A stretch of DNA of 42,953 nucleotides, taken from positions 1 to 42,953 of the forward strand of contig NZ_JAAALL010000004.1 of NCBI RefSeq assembly GCF_009906315.1, written 5' to 3'. Shown piece after piece: positions 18,082 to 26,700 of this stretch. Positions within the stretch are counted from its first letter, which is position 1. Each line of letters begins with the position of its first letter. Position numbers and translations under genes: made by a program. The DNA is from Kineococcus vitellinus (GTDB lineage Bacteria; Actinomycetota; Actinomycetes; Actinomycetales; Kineococcaceae). Under the pieces are notes generated by a model. It worked only from the letters and a program-made list of their open reading frames with translations. It searched no databases and had not been told where the DNA came from.

Positions 18082-18295
18082 CTCAGTCGAGGTAGTGCTT
18101 GACATGTCGGGCCAAGGCGGCGGCAAGGCCCCGCGGCACGGCGTTACCGATCTGGCGGGCGATGCTCACCTTCGATCCCACCCACTGGAACGACATCGGG
18201 AAGTCTTGAAGGAGCGCGGCTTCGAGGTGGGTGATCGGTCGGTGCTGATCAGGATGCAGGTATCGGCCCTTCTCAGGTTTGAAGAACTCCGTCCG
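17869..18295. repeat. Inverted repeat formed by the two convergent methyltransferase genes
   Basis: Positions 17869-17924 and the reverse complement of 18240-18295 agree at 52 of 56 bases. Both encode the conserved RTEFFKPEKGRYLHPDQHR block of the two C5 methyltransferases. Because the genes point at each other, the similarity forms a long inverted repeat with about 315 bases between the arms. It follows from paralogy and does not need its own function. Confidence 0.85.
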
Positions 18296-19171
18296 GATCG
18301 TCAGGGAGGGCTCGTTCCACCGCATGCGACCCATGACATCGGTGTGACCCGTGGGTGAGGTCAGCCAGCAGTCCGACAGCCGTGAGCGATCGATGTCGAA
18401 GCGGTTCCCACCCTCGGGAATGTCCATGTACCGCGCGAGCGAGAGGTGGGTGGGAACACGGCCCACGTGGATGTCCGCGGCCGAGTAGGCGCCCGGCAGT
18501 CGGGTGCCGAGGATGTCGGTGGTCCTGCCCTCCGGCAGAGTGGTGCGTGAGACCTCTGGCGTGACCTCTGCCCAACGCTCCTTGACAGTGACCCAGGGCT
18601 GGATCCCGAAGCCCTCATCGCGGCCGTGGGTAGGAGTCGGCATGGGGAGGGGGCGCTTGGAGATCTCCTTACGGGAGCCGATGACGACGGTTCGTGGGCG
18701 TCGTTGCGGAACCCCGAAGTCGGCCGCCAGGAGGAGCGCGCTGTTGAGGCGGTAATCCCTGAGCATGCCGTGGTGAGCCTCGGCTTGAAGGAGGGCGAAT
18801 TCGCTGCTCTTCTGGAACCGCTGGACGTTTTCGAGCACGAACACATCGGGCTGAGCCACCTGCACGAAGCGGAGGTATTGCTTCCACAGCTTGTTGCGGG
18901 GGTCGTCGACGTCCTTGCTGCCGAGGTTGGAGAAGCCTTGGCACGGCGGACCCCCGATGATGACTCGCGCCTCCCGCGGGATGTCCTCGTCGTCGATCGT
19001 TGCGATGTCCACCGCATGGACGTGGGAGCCGCTGAAGTTCGTCGCGTAGGTGGAGGCCGCGCTGATGTCGTGCTCGACGGCCATGATCGACGCGAAGCCG
19101 TGGTCGCGGAACCCGAGGGACATCCCGCCGCAACCTGCGAAGAGGTCGATCATGGGGATGCGGTCGGTCAT
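18083..19171 (-). CDS. Second cytosine-C5 DNA methyltransferase
   Basis: The start ATG 19171 lies seven codons before the first motif (MIDLFAGCGGMSLGF); an in-frame extension to 19588 is antisense to the Vsr gene and is rejected. The product has 362 residues with SAM loop DLFAGCGG, GGPPCQGFSNLG (about 73-84, catalytic Cys), ENVQRF near 114, QRRPRTVVIG, and C-terminal QIGNAVP. It is closely related to the convergent enzyme (for example the KDxDDPRNxLWxxYLR stretch and the C-terminal 80 residues), but differs in the target-recognition region, so a different target is likely. It is divergent from the Vsr gene, which fits an m5C methylase/Vsr pair. No clear ribosome site is visible; leaderless translation is possible. 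Confidence 0.9.
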   Translation of the reverse strand: MTDRIPMIDLFAGCGGMSLGFRDHGFASIMAVEHDISAASTYATNFSGSHVHAVDIATIDDEDIPREARVIIGGPPCQGFSNLGSKDVDDPRNKLWKQYLRFVQVAQPDVFVLENVQRFQKSSEFALLQAEAHHGMLRDYRLNSALLLAADFGVPQRRPRTVVIGSRKEISKRPLPMPTPTHGRDEGFGIQPWVTVKERWAEVTPEVSRTTLPEGRTTDILGTRLPGAYSAADIHVGRVPTHLSLARYMDIPEGGNRFDIDRSRLSDCWLTSPTGHTDVMGRMRWNEPSLTIRTEFFKPEKGRYLHPDQHRPITHLEAALLQDFPMSFQWVGSKVSIARQIGNAVPRGLAAALARHVKHYLD

Positions 19172-19225
19172 GCCGGCATGGTAAACGATGCCAGCCTCCT
19201 TGAGGCGCCGTCGTACCGTGTCGCT

Positions 19226-19705
19226 GTGAGCAAGTCGTCGTGGGCCTCGTCTCCCGGCGTGGCTGCGAGCATGCGCAGCAACAAAGGCCGTGATACATCG
19301 CCCGAGCTGGCCCTGCGCCGTGCCGTCCACGCGCTGGGCCTCCGCTACTACGTGTCGCGACGGCCTGTCCGCGATCTGCGCCGTACGGCCGACCTGGTCT
19401 TCCCACGGGCCAAGGTGGCCGTCTTCCTGGACGGCTGCTTCTGGCACGGGTGCCCGATCCACCACACGGTGGCCAAGACGAACCGCTCGTTCTGGGCGGA
19501 GAAGGTCCGCGCCAACCGCGCCCGTGACCAGGACACGACGCGGCGCTTGACCGACGCCGGTTGGCTCGTGCTGCGCTTCTGGGAGCACGAGGACCCGGCC
19601 CTGGCGGCCACCCGAGTCTTGGTCGCCGTGCGAGCGAACCGATCGACCTTGCCCCCCGTGCGGGGGGCGGCTGCACGGGTGTCGCCCGAGGAGCCGATCG
19701 AGTAG
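19226..19705 (+). CDS. vsr: Very short patch repair (Vsr) endonuclease
   Basis: GTG 19226 gives 159 residues and leaves a 54-base divergent gap to the second methyltransferase. The start is uncertain because the ribosome site is weak. After a Ser-rich leader come MRSNKGRDTSPELALRRAVH, a Vsr-typical opening, then RTADLVFPRAKVAVFLDGCF with the catalytic Asp, then FWHGCPIHH with the zinc/active-site His-Cys. NRSFWAEKVRANRARD and VLRFWEHED follow. Vsr nicks DNA 5' of the T in T:G mismatches made by deamination of 5-methylcytosine, so it offsets the mutagenic cost of the neighbouring C5 methylases. All key residues appear intact. Stand-alone Vsr-fold nucleases also occur in defence loci, so a role beyond repair is possible. 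Confidence 0.92.
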   Translation: MSKSSWASSPGVAASMRSNKGRDTSPELALRRAVHALGLRYYVSRRPVRDLRRTADLVFPRAKVAVFLDGCFWHGCPIHHTVAKTNRSFWAEKVRANRARDQDTTRRLTDAGWLVLRFWEHEDPALAATRVLVAVRANRSTLPPVRGAAARVSPEEPIE

Positions 19706-19729
19706 TCGACCACTGTGGCCGTTCCCCTA

Positions 19730-19749
19730 GGGGTCTGAGAGGAGACCCC
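19730..19749 (+). promoter_or_regulatory. Hairpin enclosing the ribosome binding site of the Lsr2-like gene
   Basis: GGGGTCT (19730-19736) pairs exactly with AGACCCC (19743-19749), and the loop is GAGAGG, the purine-rich ribosome site itself. The GTG start codon follows at 19750. In RNA this would hide the site. The first stem arm also overlaps the DNA palindrome CCCCTAGGGG (19724-19733), a possible protein site. No function has been shown. Confidence 0.4.
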
Positions 19750-20793
19750 GTGCCCACCCGCATCACGCCTGCAGTGCCGCCACGCACCGACGGTGAGCCC
19801 GTCAGCCGATTGATGCGGCTGGTGGTGGCTCACTTCGGACAGAGCCTGCACTCCGCGTTCGTCGCCCCGCACGACGCCGATCAGGACGCGTGGTGGAAGC
19901 GCTCCCGTCGTGGTCCCCTCCGGCGTCGTCCCGGGTCCGACCTGGCTCGAGCGGCCGTGCTGCTCGGTGAGCTGCTCCTCGAGCAGGAGCAGCTGGCGGA
20001 CGCGGGGCTTCTGAAGGACACCGTCGCCTGGCTCCGGTACGAGTGTAGTCGCTATGAGCAGTTCGACGATGCGGACACCGCACGAGCCGGCGAAGTGATC
20101 GCGACCTGTGTGAGCCTGCTGGGAAGCCTAGGCCGGGCATCGACCGCCATCGAGCGAGCCTGGAAGCTCCTCACCGCCCTCGAGCGTCGGTCAGGGTCCT
20201 GGACGCGTGGGCAGCTGGACAAGCTTGCAGAGCTCGAGCGCCTCGCCCCTCGGGCGGCGCCGGTGGCGCCGGTGAAGGATCGAAGCCGGCCGAAGGTGGC
20301 CGTCGAGGGGCCCAAGCCCGGCGATGCCATCGACGGGGTGCCGGTCGGTGACCGAGCCCGCGTGACCGTGATGGGGGAGATCGTTCAACTTCGCACCGAG
20401 CGATCCCTCGAAGACGCTCGGGGCCGATCGATCAACGTCGACGTCCTCCGACGACTGCGCAGGGTCCGACCCAGCGGGCGGGTGTGGGTCGACGAGCGCG
20501 GAGTGGTCACCACCTGCCTCGGTGACACGACGGTCTACGTCGACACGCTCGCGGCCGAGGAGTGGTTCCCAGGTGTCATCACGAAGCCCTTGAAATCCTG
20601 TCCGACCAGCACGAAGACGCGCAGCGCGTCGGCCGCGGACGTGCGGAAGTGGGCCCGGCAGCAAGGCTTCTTCGTCGCCCGCACGGGCCTCCCTGGACCG
20701 GCAGTGGTCGAGCAGTACAACGCTGCGCACCCGACGAGCCCCTACGCGCCGGTCCACCCGGTCACCGTCACTCGAGTCGCGGCCCGCCGCTGA
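19750..20793 (+). CDS. Unknown protein with C-terminal Lsr2-like DNA-binding domain
   Basis: GTG 19750 is supported by AGAGGAGA 5 bases upstream; the product has 347 residues. Residues 1-170 are helical (LLGELLLEQEQLADAGLL..., RYEQFDDADTARAGEVIATC) with no family I recognise. The middle (about 190-285) looks like a small beta domain (VTVMGEIVQLRTE...). Residues about 293-330 match the Lsr2 C-terminal DNA-binding fold: SAADVRKWARQQGFFVARTGLPGPAVVEQYNAAHP resembles the Lsr2 pattern of REWA-x-x-x-G then RGRIP then an AYxAA helix. The RGR AT-hook-like core is replaced by TGLPG. It lies between Vsr and the DrmD-like gene, so a regulator or DNA-binding accessory factor of the array is plausible. 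The domain call is by eye. Confidence 0.65.
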   Translation: MPTRITPAVPPRTDGEPVSRLMRLVVAHFGQSLHSAFVAPHDADQDAWWKRSRRGPLRRRPGSDLARAAVLLGELLLEQEQLADAGLLKDTVAWLRYECSRYEQFDDADTARAGEVIATCVSLLGSLGRASTAIERAWKLLTALERRSGSWTRGQLDKLAELERLAPRAAPVAPVKDRSRPKVAVEGPKPGDAIDGVPVGDRARVTVMGEIVQLRTERSLEDARGRSINVDVLRRLRRVRPSGRVWVDERGVVTTCLGDTTVYVDTLAAEEWFPGVITKPLKSCPTSTKTRSASAADVRKWARQQGFFVARTGLPGPAVVEQYNAAHPTSPYAPVHPVTVTRVAARR

Positions 20794-20821
20794 TAGGGCC
20801 AAAAGTGGTCACTCACCGCTG

Positions 20822-23773
20822 ATGGGTGCCTACGATGCATCTGATGTGCACGCTGACTCCTCGCGACCCGGCCGGGCGGTGGCAGGGATGACCCTGTCCT
20901 CCGCGGGCACCGACTCCTTCACCGGGTCTCCCGGCTCCGTCGTCGAGGTCCGGGACGAGGAGTGGCTCGTCACGGGCGTCGAACGGGCCACCGACGGCTG
21001 GTTCGTCCAGGTCCAAGGGCTGACGGAGCTCGTCCGCGACACCAGCGCCGTCTTCTCGACCGCCCTCGACGACGTGGTGGTCGTCGACCCCAAGGCCGCG
21101 ACGGTCGTGGCCGACGACTCCCCGGGCTATCGCCGCACGCGGCTCTGGCTCGAGTCCGTGCTGCGCAAGTCGCCCGTGCCCCTCGGCGACCCCGAGCTGT
21201 CGGTGGCCACCCGTGGGCTGGCCGACCCGCTCGGCTACCAGCAGGCCGCCGTCCGCAAGGCTCTCGATCCGGACAACCTGCGCCCGCGCATCCTCCTGGC
21301 GGACGCCGTCGGCCTGGGCAAGACGCTCGAGATCGGCATGATCCTTGCCGAGCTCGTCCGCCGCGGCCGCGGTGAGCGGATCCTCATCGTCACCCCGCGT
21401 CACGTCCTCGAGCAGATGCAGTTCGAGATGTGGACGCGGTTCGCTCTGCCGTTCGTGCGGCTCGACTCGGTCGGCATCCAGCGCATCCGGCAGAAGCTCC
21501 CGGCGAACCGCAATCCGTTCGCCCACTTCAAGCGCGTCATCGTCTCCATCGACACGCTGAAGTCGGACCGGTACGTCGCTCACCTGCAGAAGCAGAACTG
21601 GGACGCCGTCGTCATCGACGAGTCGCACAACGTCACGAACTCGACGTCGCAGAACAACCGCCTCGCCCGTACTCTCGCCGCCCACAGCGACGCTCTCATC
21701 CTCGCGTCGGCCACCCCCCACAACGGCCGCGCCGAGTCCTTCGCCGAGCTCGTCCGCATGCTCGACCCGAGCGCGGTGCTGCCCGACGGCGAGATCGTCG
21801 AGGAGGCCGTCGAACGGCTCGTCGTCCGCCGGCACCGGCACAGCCCCGACGTCGCGAAGACCGTCGGCGGGGACTGGGCCGAGCGGCTGGAACCGCGGAA
21901 CCTCCTCGTCGACGCCTCGTCCGCCGAAGACGCCGTGGCGCGCGAGCTCGACGAGACGTGGTTGCACCCGGAGGGCGGCCGGTCGCCGTACTCGGGGAAG
22001 AACGCCGGCCTATTCCCGTGGACGTTGGCCAAGGCGTTCCTGTCCTCCCCGGTCGCCCTCCGCGAGTCGATCCGGGAACGGATCCGGCGCCTCGGGGCGT
22101 CGCTCGGCGAGGCGGAGCGTCGGGAGATCGACGCCCTGCGCCGTCTCGACGAGCTGGCGAAGGCTGCGGCCGACGGCGAATCGGCCAAGTACACCCGGCT
22201 CCTGAAGCAGCTGCGGGACAACGGTGTGGGCCCTGCGGGGTCGGAACGTTCCGTCGTGTTCGCCGAACGCGTCGCCACCCTGAAGTGGTTGCGGACGAGC
22301 CTGCAGAAGGACCTCGGACTCAAGCCCGAGCAGGTGGCCCTCCTGCACGGGGGGCTGACCGACCGCGAGCAGCAGGACATCGTCGAGTCCTTCAAGCAGG
22401 CCTCGTCGCCCATCCGCATCCTCGTCACGGGCGACGTGGCGTCCGAGGGCGTGAACCTGCATTCGCAGTGCCACGACCTCGTCCACTTCGACATACCGTG
22501 GAGCCTCATCCGGATCGAGCAGCGCAACGGCCGCATCGACCGCTACGGGCAGAAGCACCGTCCCCAGATCACGACCCTGCTCTTGAACCCCAGCAGCGGC
22601 GACTTCGCCGGTGACATCCGTGTGCTCCAGCGGCTGCTGGAGAAGGAGCACGAAGCTCACCGGGCGCTCGGCGACTCGGCCTCGCTCATGGGCAAGTACG
22701 ACGTCGCTGCGGAAGAGGACGCGATCCGCCGGGTGCTCGCCGAGGGTGTCGCGCTGGACGACGTCGTGCAGTCGGTCGAGCAAGTGGCGAGCTCACCGGG
22801 CCTCGAGGGGCTCTTCGCCCGCCTCACGGCGAAGACTGCGCCGGCAGCGCCACCGGCCAAGGCGCAGACGGCGGGACTGGTCGGAGTGTACGAGTCCGAC
22901 GTCGCCTTCCTGCGGGACGCCCTGGAGGAGTTCATCGAGACGCCGGGCGAGGCGCCGCCACGCGGGGTCGCGTGGAAGGAGCACACCGGGTACTCCCTCG
23001 TGGAGTTCGCGCCGCCGGCCGACCTGCGGCGCCGGCTGGAGGTCCTGCCTCAGCCGTACCTCGCGACCCGGCGAGTGACGGAACGCTTCGTGCTGGCCAC
23101 GACCGTCGCCAAGGGGCGGGCGGAGCTCACCGAGGCCCTCGCGGACACCACTGGGTCGCTCTGGCCCGAGGGGCACTTCCTCGCCCCGTTGCACCCCGTC
23201 CTCGACTGGGCGGGGGACCGCGCCCTGGCCGCGCTGGGGCGGCGGGAGGTCTTCGCCGTCAGGGGCTCCGTGGAATCGGTCAACGTCCTCCTGCAGGGAA
23301 CGCTGACCAACGCCCGCGGTCAGGTGGTGGCGTCGTCCTTCCTCGTCGTGGAGTTCCCGAACGTCGAGGATCCGCAGTTCTCCTTCGCGGCGGTCCATCC
23401 TGACGCGGCGACCGCCCTCGCCGCTCTCGGTTTCACCGGGAGTCCGGTGAACGAGGGGGCGCTCGCGGACGCAGGGGACTTGACCCGGTTCCTCCCTCCC
23501 GCCGTCGACGTGGCGACCGGACAGCTCGCCCACACGCACCAGGCCAGCCGCGACAAGGCCGAGGAACGAGTGCAGGCGTGGTTCGATCGGAGCGACCGGT
23601 GGACGGACCGCGCTGATGCGGACGACGTCCTCATCCAACGGTCGGCCCTGAGCGACCGTCGCCACCGTGTCCGGGAGGTCCGCGAAGCCGCCCGGCTCAT
23701 GGCGCCCGACCGGTCCTTGGTCCGCCCGCTACTGGTCGTCGTTCCGCAGGAGTTCGGGAAGGGGCAGGTCTGA
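20822..23773 (+). CDS. drmD: SNF2-type helicase, DrmD-like (DISARM class 1)
   Basis: The longest start, ATG 20822, gives 983 residues. GTG 20846 and ATG 20888 are alternatives; none has a good ribosome site, and TACGAT at 20831 could be a -10 element favouring the later starts. Motifs are of SNF2 type: ADAVGLGKTLEIGMILAEL near 160, LIVTPRHVLEQMQFEM, IDESHNVTNS with DESH near 265, LASATPHNGR near 296, and GDVASEGVNLHSQCHDLVHF then QRNGRIDRYGQ (about 540-577). DrmD is the SNF2 helicase of class 1 DISARM, found beside the adenine methylase DrmMI as here. It should translocate on double-stranded DNA. Its stop overlaps the start of the methyltransferase gene (TGATG), so the two are coupled. RapA-like helicases share these motifs, but context favours DrmD. 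Confidence 0.85.
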   Translation: MGAYDASDVHADSSRPGRAVAGMTLSSAGTDSFTGSPGSVVEVRDEEWLVTGVERATDGWFVQVQGLTELVRDTSAVFSTALDDVVVVDPKAATVVADDSPGYRRTRLWLESVLRKSPVPLGDPELSVATRGLADPLGYQQAAVRKALDPDNLRPRILLADAVGLGKTLEIGMILAELVRRGRGERILIVTPRHVLEQMQFEMWTRFALPFVRLDSVGIQRIRQKLPANRNPFAHFKRVIVSIDTLKSDRYVAHLQKQNWDAVVIDESHNVTNSTSQNNRLARTLAAHSDALILASATPHNGRAESFAELVRMLDPSAVLPDGEIVEEAVERLVVRRHRHSPDVAKTVGGDWAERLEPRNLLVDASSAEDAVARELDETWLHPEGGRSPYSGKNAGLFPWTLAKAFLSSPVALRESIRERIRRLGASLGEAERREIDALRRLDELAKAAADGESAKYTRLLKQLRDNGVGPAGSERSVVFAERVATLKWLRTSLQKDLGLKPEQVALLHGGLTDREQQDIVESFKQASSPIRILVTGDVASEGVNLHSQCHDLVHFDIPWSLIRIEQRNGRIDRYGQKHRPQITTLLLNPSSGDFAGDIRVLQRLLEKEHEAHRALGDSASLMGKYDVAAEEDAIRRVLAEGVALDDVVQSVEQVASSPGLEGLFARLTAKTAPAAPPAKAQTAGLVGVYESDVAFLRDALEEFIETPGEAPPRGVAWKEHTGYSLVEFAPPADLRRRLEVLPQPYLATRRVTERFVLATTVAKGRAELTEALADTTGSLWPEGHFLAPLHPVLDWAGDRALAALGRREVFAVRGSVESVNVLLQGTLTNARGQVVASSFLVVEFPNVEDPQFSFAAVHPDAATALAALGFTGSPVNEGALADAGDLTRFLPPAVDVATGQLAHTHQASRDKAEERVQAWFDRSDRWTDRADADDVLIQRSALSDRRHRVREVREAARLMAPDRSLVRPLLVVVPQEFGKGQV

Positions 23774-26700
23774 TGGCGGCGAGTGACGCGATCCTGGTCG
23801 GCGGCGATTGGATCTCCGAGCACTACTTCGGCTCGGATGCCCGCAACCAGTCGTTCCAAGCCAAGGTCACGGAGCGGCGCAGAGCGTGGGACGACGTCGA
23901 CGACGGCATCGCGACCGTGCGCAGTCGGTTCACCGAGGCCCGCGGTGACGTTCTCGACGCGTTGGTCGGGCTCGGCGCGGCGGAGGACGATGTCGACGTC
24001 CTCCCGGTCGAGACCGACACCCTCGATGACCTGAGCAAGCGAGTCCTCGAGATTCTCGGCTTCGACCGCCCTGGACTGGTCAGCGAGGTGGACGGTCCCG
24101 TGCGGCGTCTGCGGGGAGCGGACATGACGCACGACGCGCCCTTGGTGATCGTCGACGGCGCGGCGGTGACCTCGGTCGAGGTGTTGCTCGGCAAGGACGG
24201 ACCGACGCTGCGGAGGCCCTTCGTCGTCGACGAGACGACGACGCTCACCTCGGTGGCCCGGACCCTCTCGACCCTCTTCGTCGCCGACATCGCCCCGCAG
24301 TTCGCCCTCGTCCTCGCAGGCCGCTACGCGCTCGTCGCCGAACGCGAGCGGTGGGCGGAAGGCCGGTACCTCGTCGTCGACCTGCAGCTGGTGTGCGAAC
24401 GCAACGACACCAAGCGGGGCGGTGAGGTGGACCGTGCGCTGACGTGCCTGTCGGTCGAGTCGCTCGCTCCCAACGCAGCCGGCAGCGTGTGGTGGACCGC
24501 CGTTCTCGAGGAGTCCATCAACCACACGGTCGGTGTGTCCAAGGACCTGCGCGAGGGGGTTCGCCTCTCGATCGAGATCCTGGCCAACGAGGTCGTCGCC
24601 CGCCGCAAGGCAGCCGGTCTCGACCCGTTGCCGGCCGCGTCGGCGCAGGACCTCGCGAAGCAGTCCCTGCGGTTCCTGTACCGCATCCTCTTTCTGCTCT
24701 ACGCCGAGGCCTCTCCGGAGCTCGGCGTCCTTCCCACGGGAGCTCGGGAGTACGAACAGGGGTACAGCCTCGACCGCCTCCGCGAACTGGTGCTCGTCGA
24801 GCTCAACGGAGCCGCCTCCGAGCACGGAACCCATCTCTACCAGTCGTTGGGTGTCCTCTTCCGGCTGGTCGACTCCGGGCACGAGCCCGCTGTCCAGGAG
24901 GACGAGGAGGCGGGCCTGGAGGGTCTGACCTTCCGCCCGCTGAAGGCCGATCTCTTCACACGAGAGGCGACGGCACTGATCGACGAGGTCGGCATCGGGA
25001 ACGGCGCCATGCAGCAGGTGTTGCGCCACCTGCTGCTCAGCAAGGAGGCCCGCGGGAGAGACCGGGGGTTCATCTCCTACGCGGAACTCGGGATCAACCA
25101 GCTGGGCGCCGTGTACGAGGGTCTCATGAGCTACACGGGGTTCTTTGCCGAGACCGACCTCTACGAGGTGGCGAAGGGCGGAGACGCCTCCAAGGGGTCC
25201 TGGGTGGTGCCGGTCGAGCGGTCCGAGGGGTTGTCGCGAGACGACTTCCTCAAGACGATCGACCCTGTCAGCGGTGAGGAGGAGTACGTCCTGCACCGCC
25301 AGGGCACTTTCGTCTTCCGGCTCGCAGGCCGCGAACGACAGCAGTCCGCCTCGTACTACACGCCCGAGGTGCTGACCCGGTTCGTCGTCGGGCAGGCGCT
25401 GGAGGAGCTGCTCGACCAGGACGGGCACACCACGACGGCCGCCGAGATCCTCGAACTGTCCGTCTGCGAACCCGCCCTGGGGTCGGGCGCCTTCGCCATC
25501 GAGGCCGTCCGACAACTGGCCGAGCAGTACCTCAAGCGGCGCCAGGACGAGCTCGGCCAACGCATCGACCCCGACCGCTACCCGCAGGAGCTTCAGCGGG
25601 TCAAAGCCTCGATCGCCCTGCACCAGGTCTACGGGGTCGACCTGAACGCGACGGCCGTGGAACTCGCCGAGATTTCGCTCTGGCTCGACACCATGGTTGC
25701 CGGTCTCGAGGCACCGTGGTTCGGCCTGCACCTCCGCCGCGGGAACTCCCTCATCGGTGCCCGGCGCACCGTCTTCCGCGGCGACCAGGTCCTCAAGGGC
25801 GATTGGCTCAAGGGCACGCCCACCGACGTCCCGATGTCAGAGCTCGTCAAGGACGTCGAGTCGGGGCGCCTCGCGACGGGGATCGCCGGCGGCGTCCACC
25901 ACTTCCTCCTGCCCGCCCTCGGCTGGGGCTCCGCAGTGGAGGCCAAGGAGGCCAAGGCCCTCGCCCCGGATCAGATGGCGGCGCTGAAGGCGTGGCAGCG
26001 TGGCATCCGGGCGAAGCCCAACAAGACCCAGCTCAAGACGCTGACCGACCTGTCGCACCGCGTCGAGGTGCTGTGGCAGATCGCCTACCACCGCCTGCAG
26101 ATCGCGGAGTCCGAGATCCGCCGCGCCATCCCGCTCTGGGGCACGGAGGAGCAGCAATCCGGCGGTGCCGTCCAACGAGCGGATATCGAGGCGGCGCTGT
26201 CCGATCCCGACGGGGCGTACCGACGACTGCGACGGATCATGGACGCGTGGACGGCGTTGTGGTTCTGGCCGTTGACGGAAACAGACGTCGCCCCGCCGAC
26301 CTTCGCGCAGTGGATCGATGCCCTACGGGGCCTGTTGGGACAGCACGAGCTGAAGAACCGCAAGGCGCTGCGGCAGACCGCCGAATCCTCGCTGGCCGGC
26401 GACGGCTGGGAGGAGCTCGGGGTACGTGAGGAGCTCGATCGGCAGTTCGCAGGGGCGCGCGCCGTCACCGAGGTGCTCGAGGAACACCCCTGGCTTGAGG
26501 TCTGTGAGCGGGTAGCCGCGCAGCAGGGCTTCTTCCACTGGGAGCTCGACTTCGCGTCGGTCTTCGCGAAGGGCGGATTCGACCTGCAGGTGGGGAACCC
26601 GCCCTGGGTACGGCCGCGGTCCGACGTGGACGCGCTCATGGCGGAGGGTGACCCGTGGTGGCAGTTAGCGCTCAAACCGTCCGAGGCGATGCGGGCCGCG

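Noticed and set aside
19172-19588. N-terminal extension of the second C5 methylase to 19588
   Set aside because: It would overlap the whole Vsr gene on the other strand; the first methylase motif starts only seven codons after ATG 19171.
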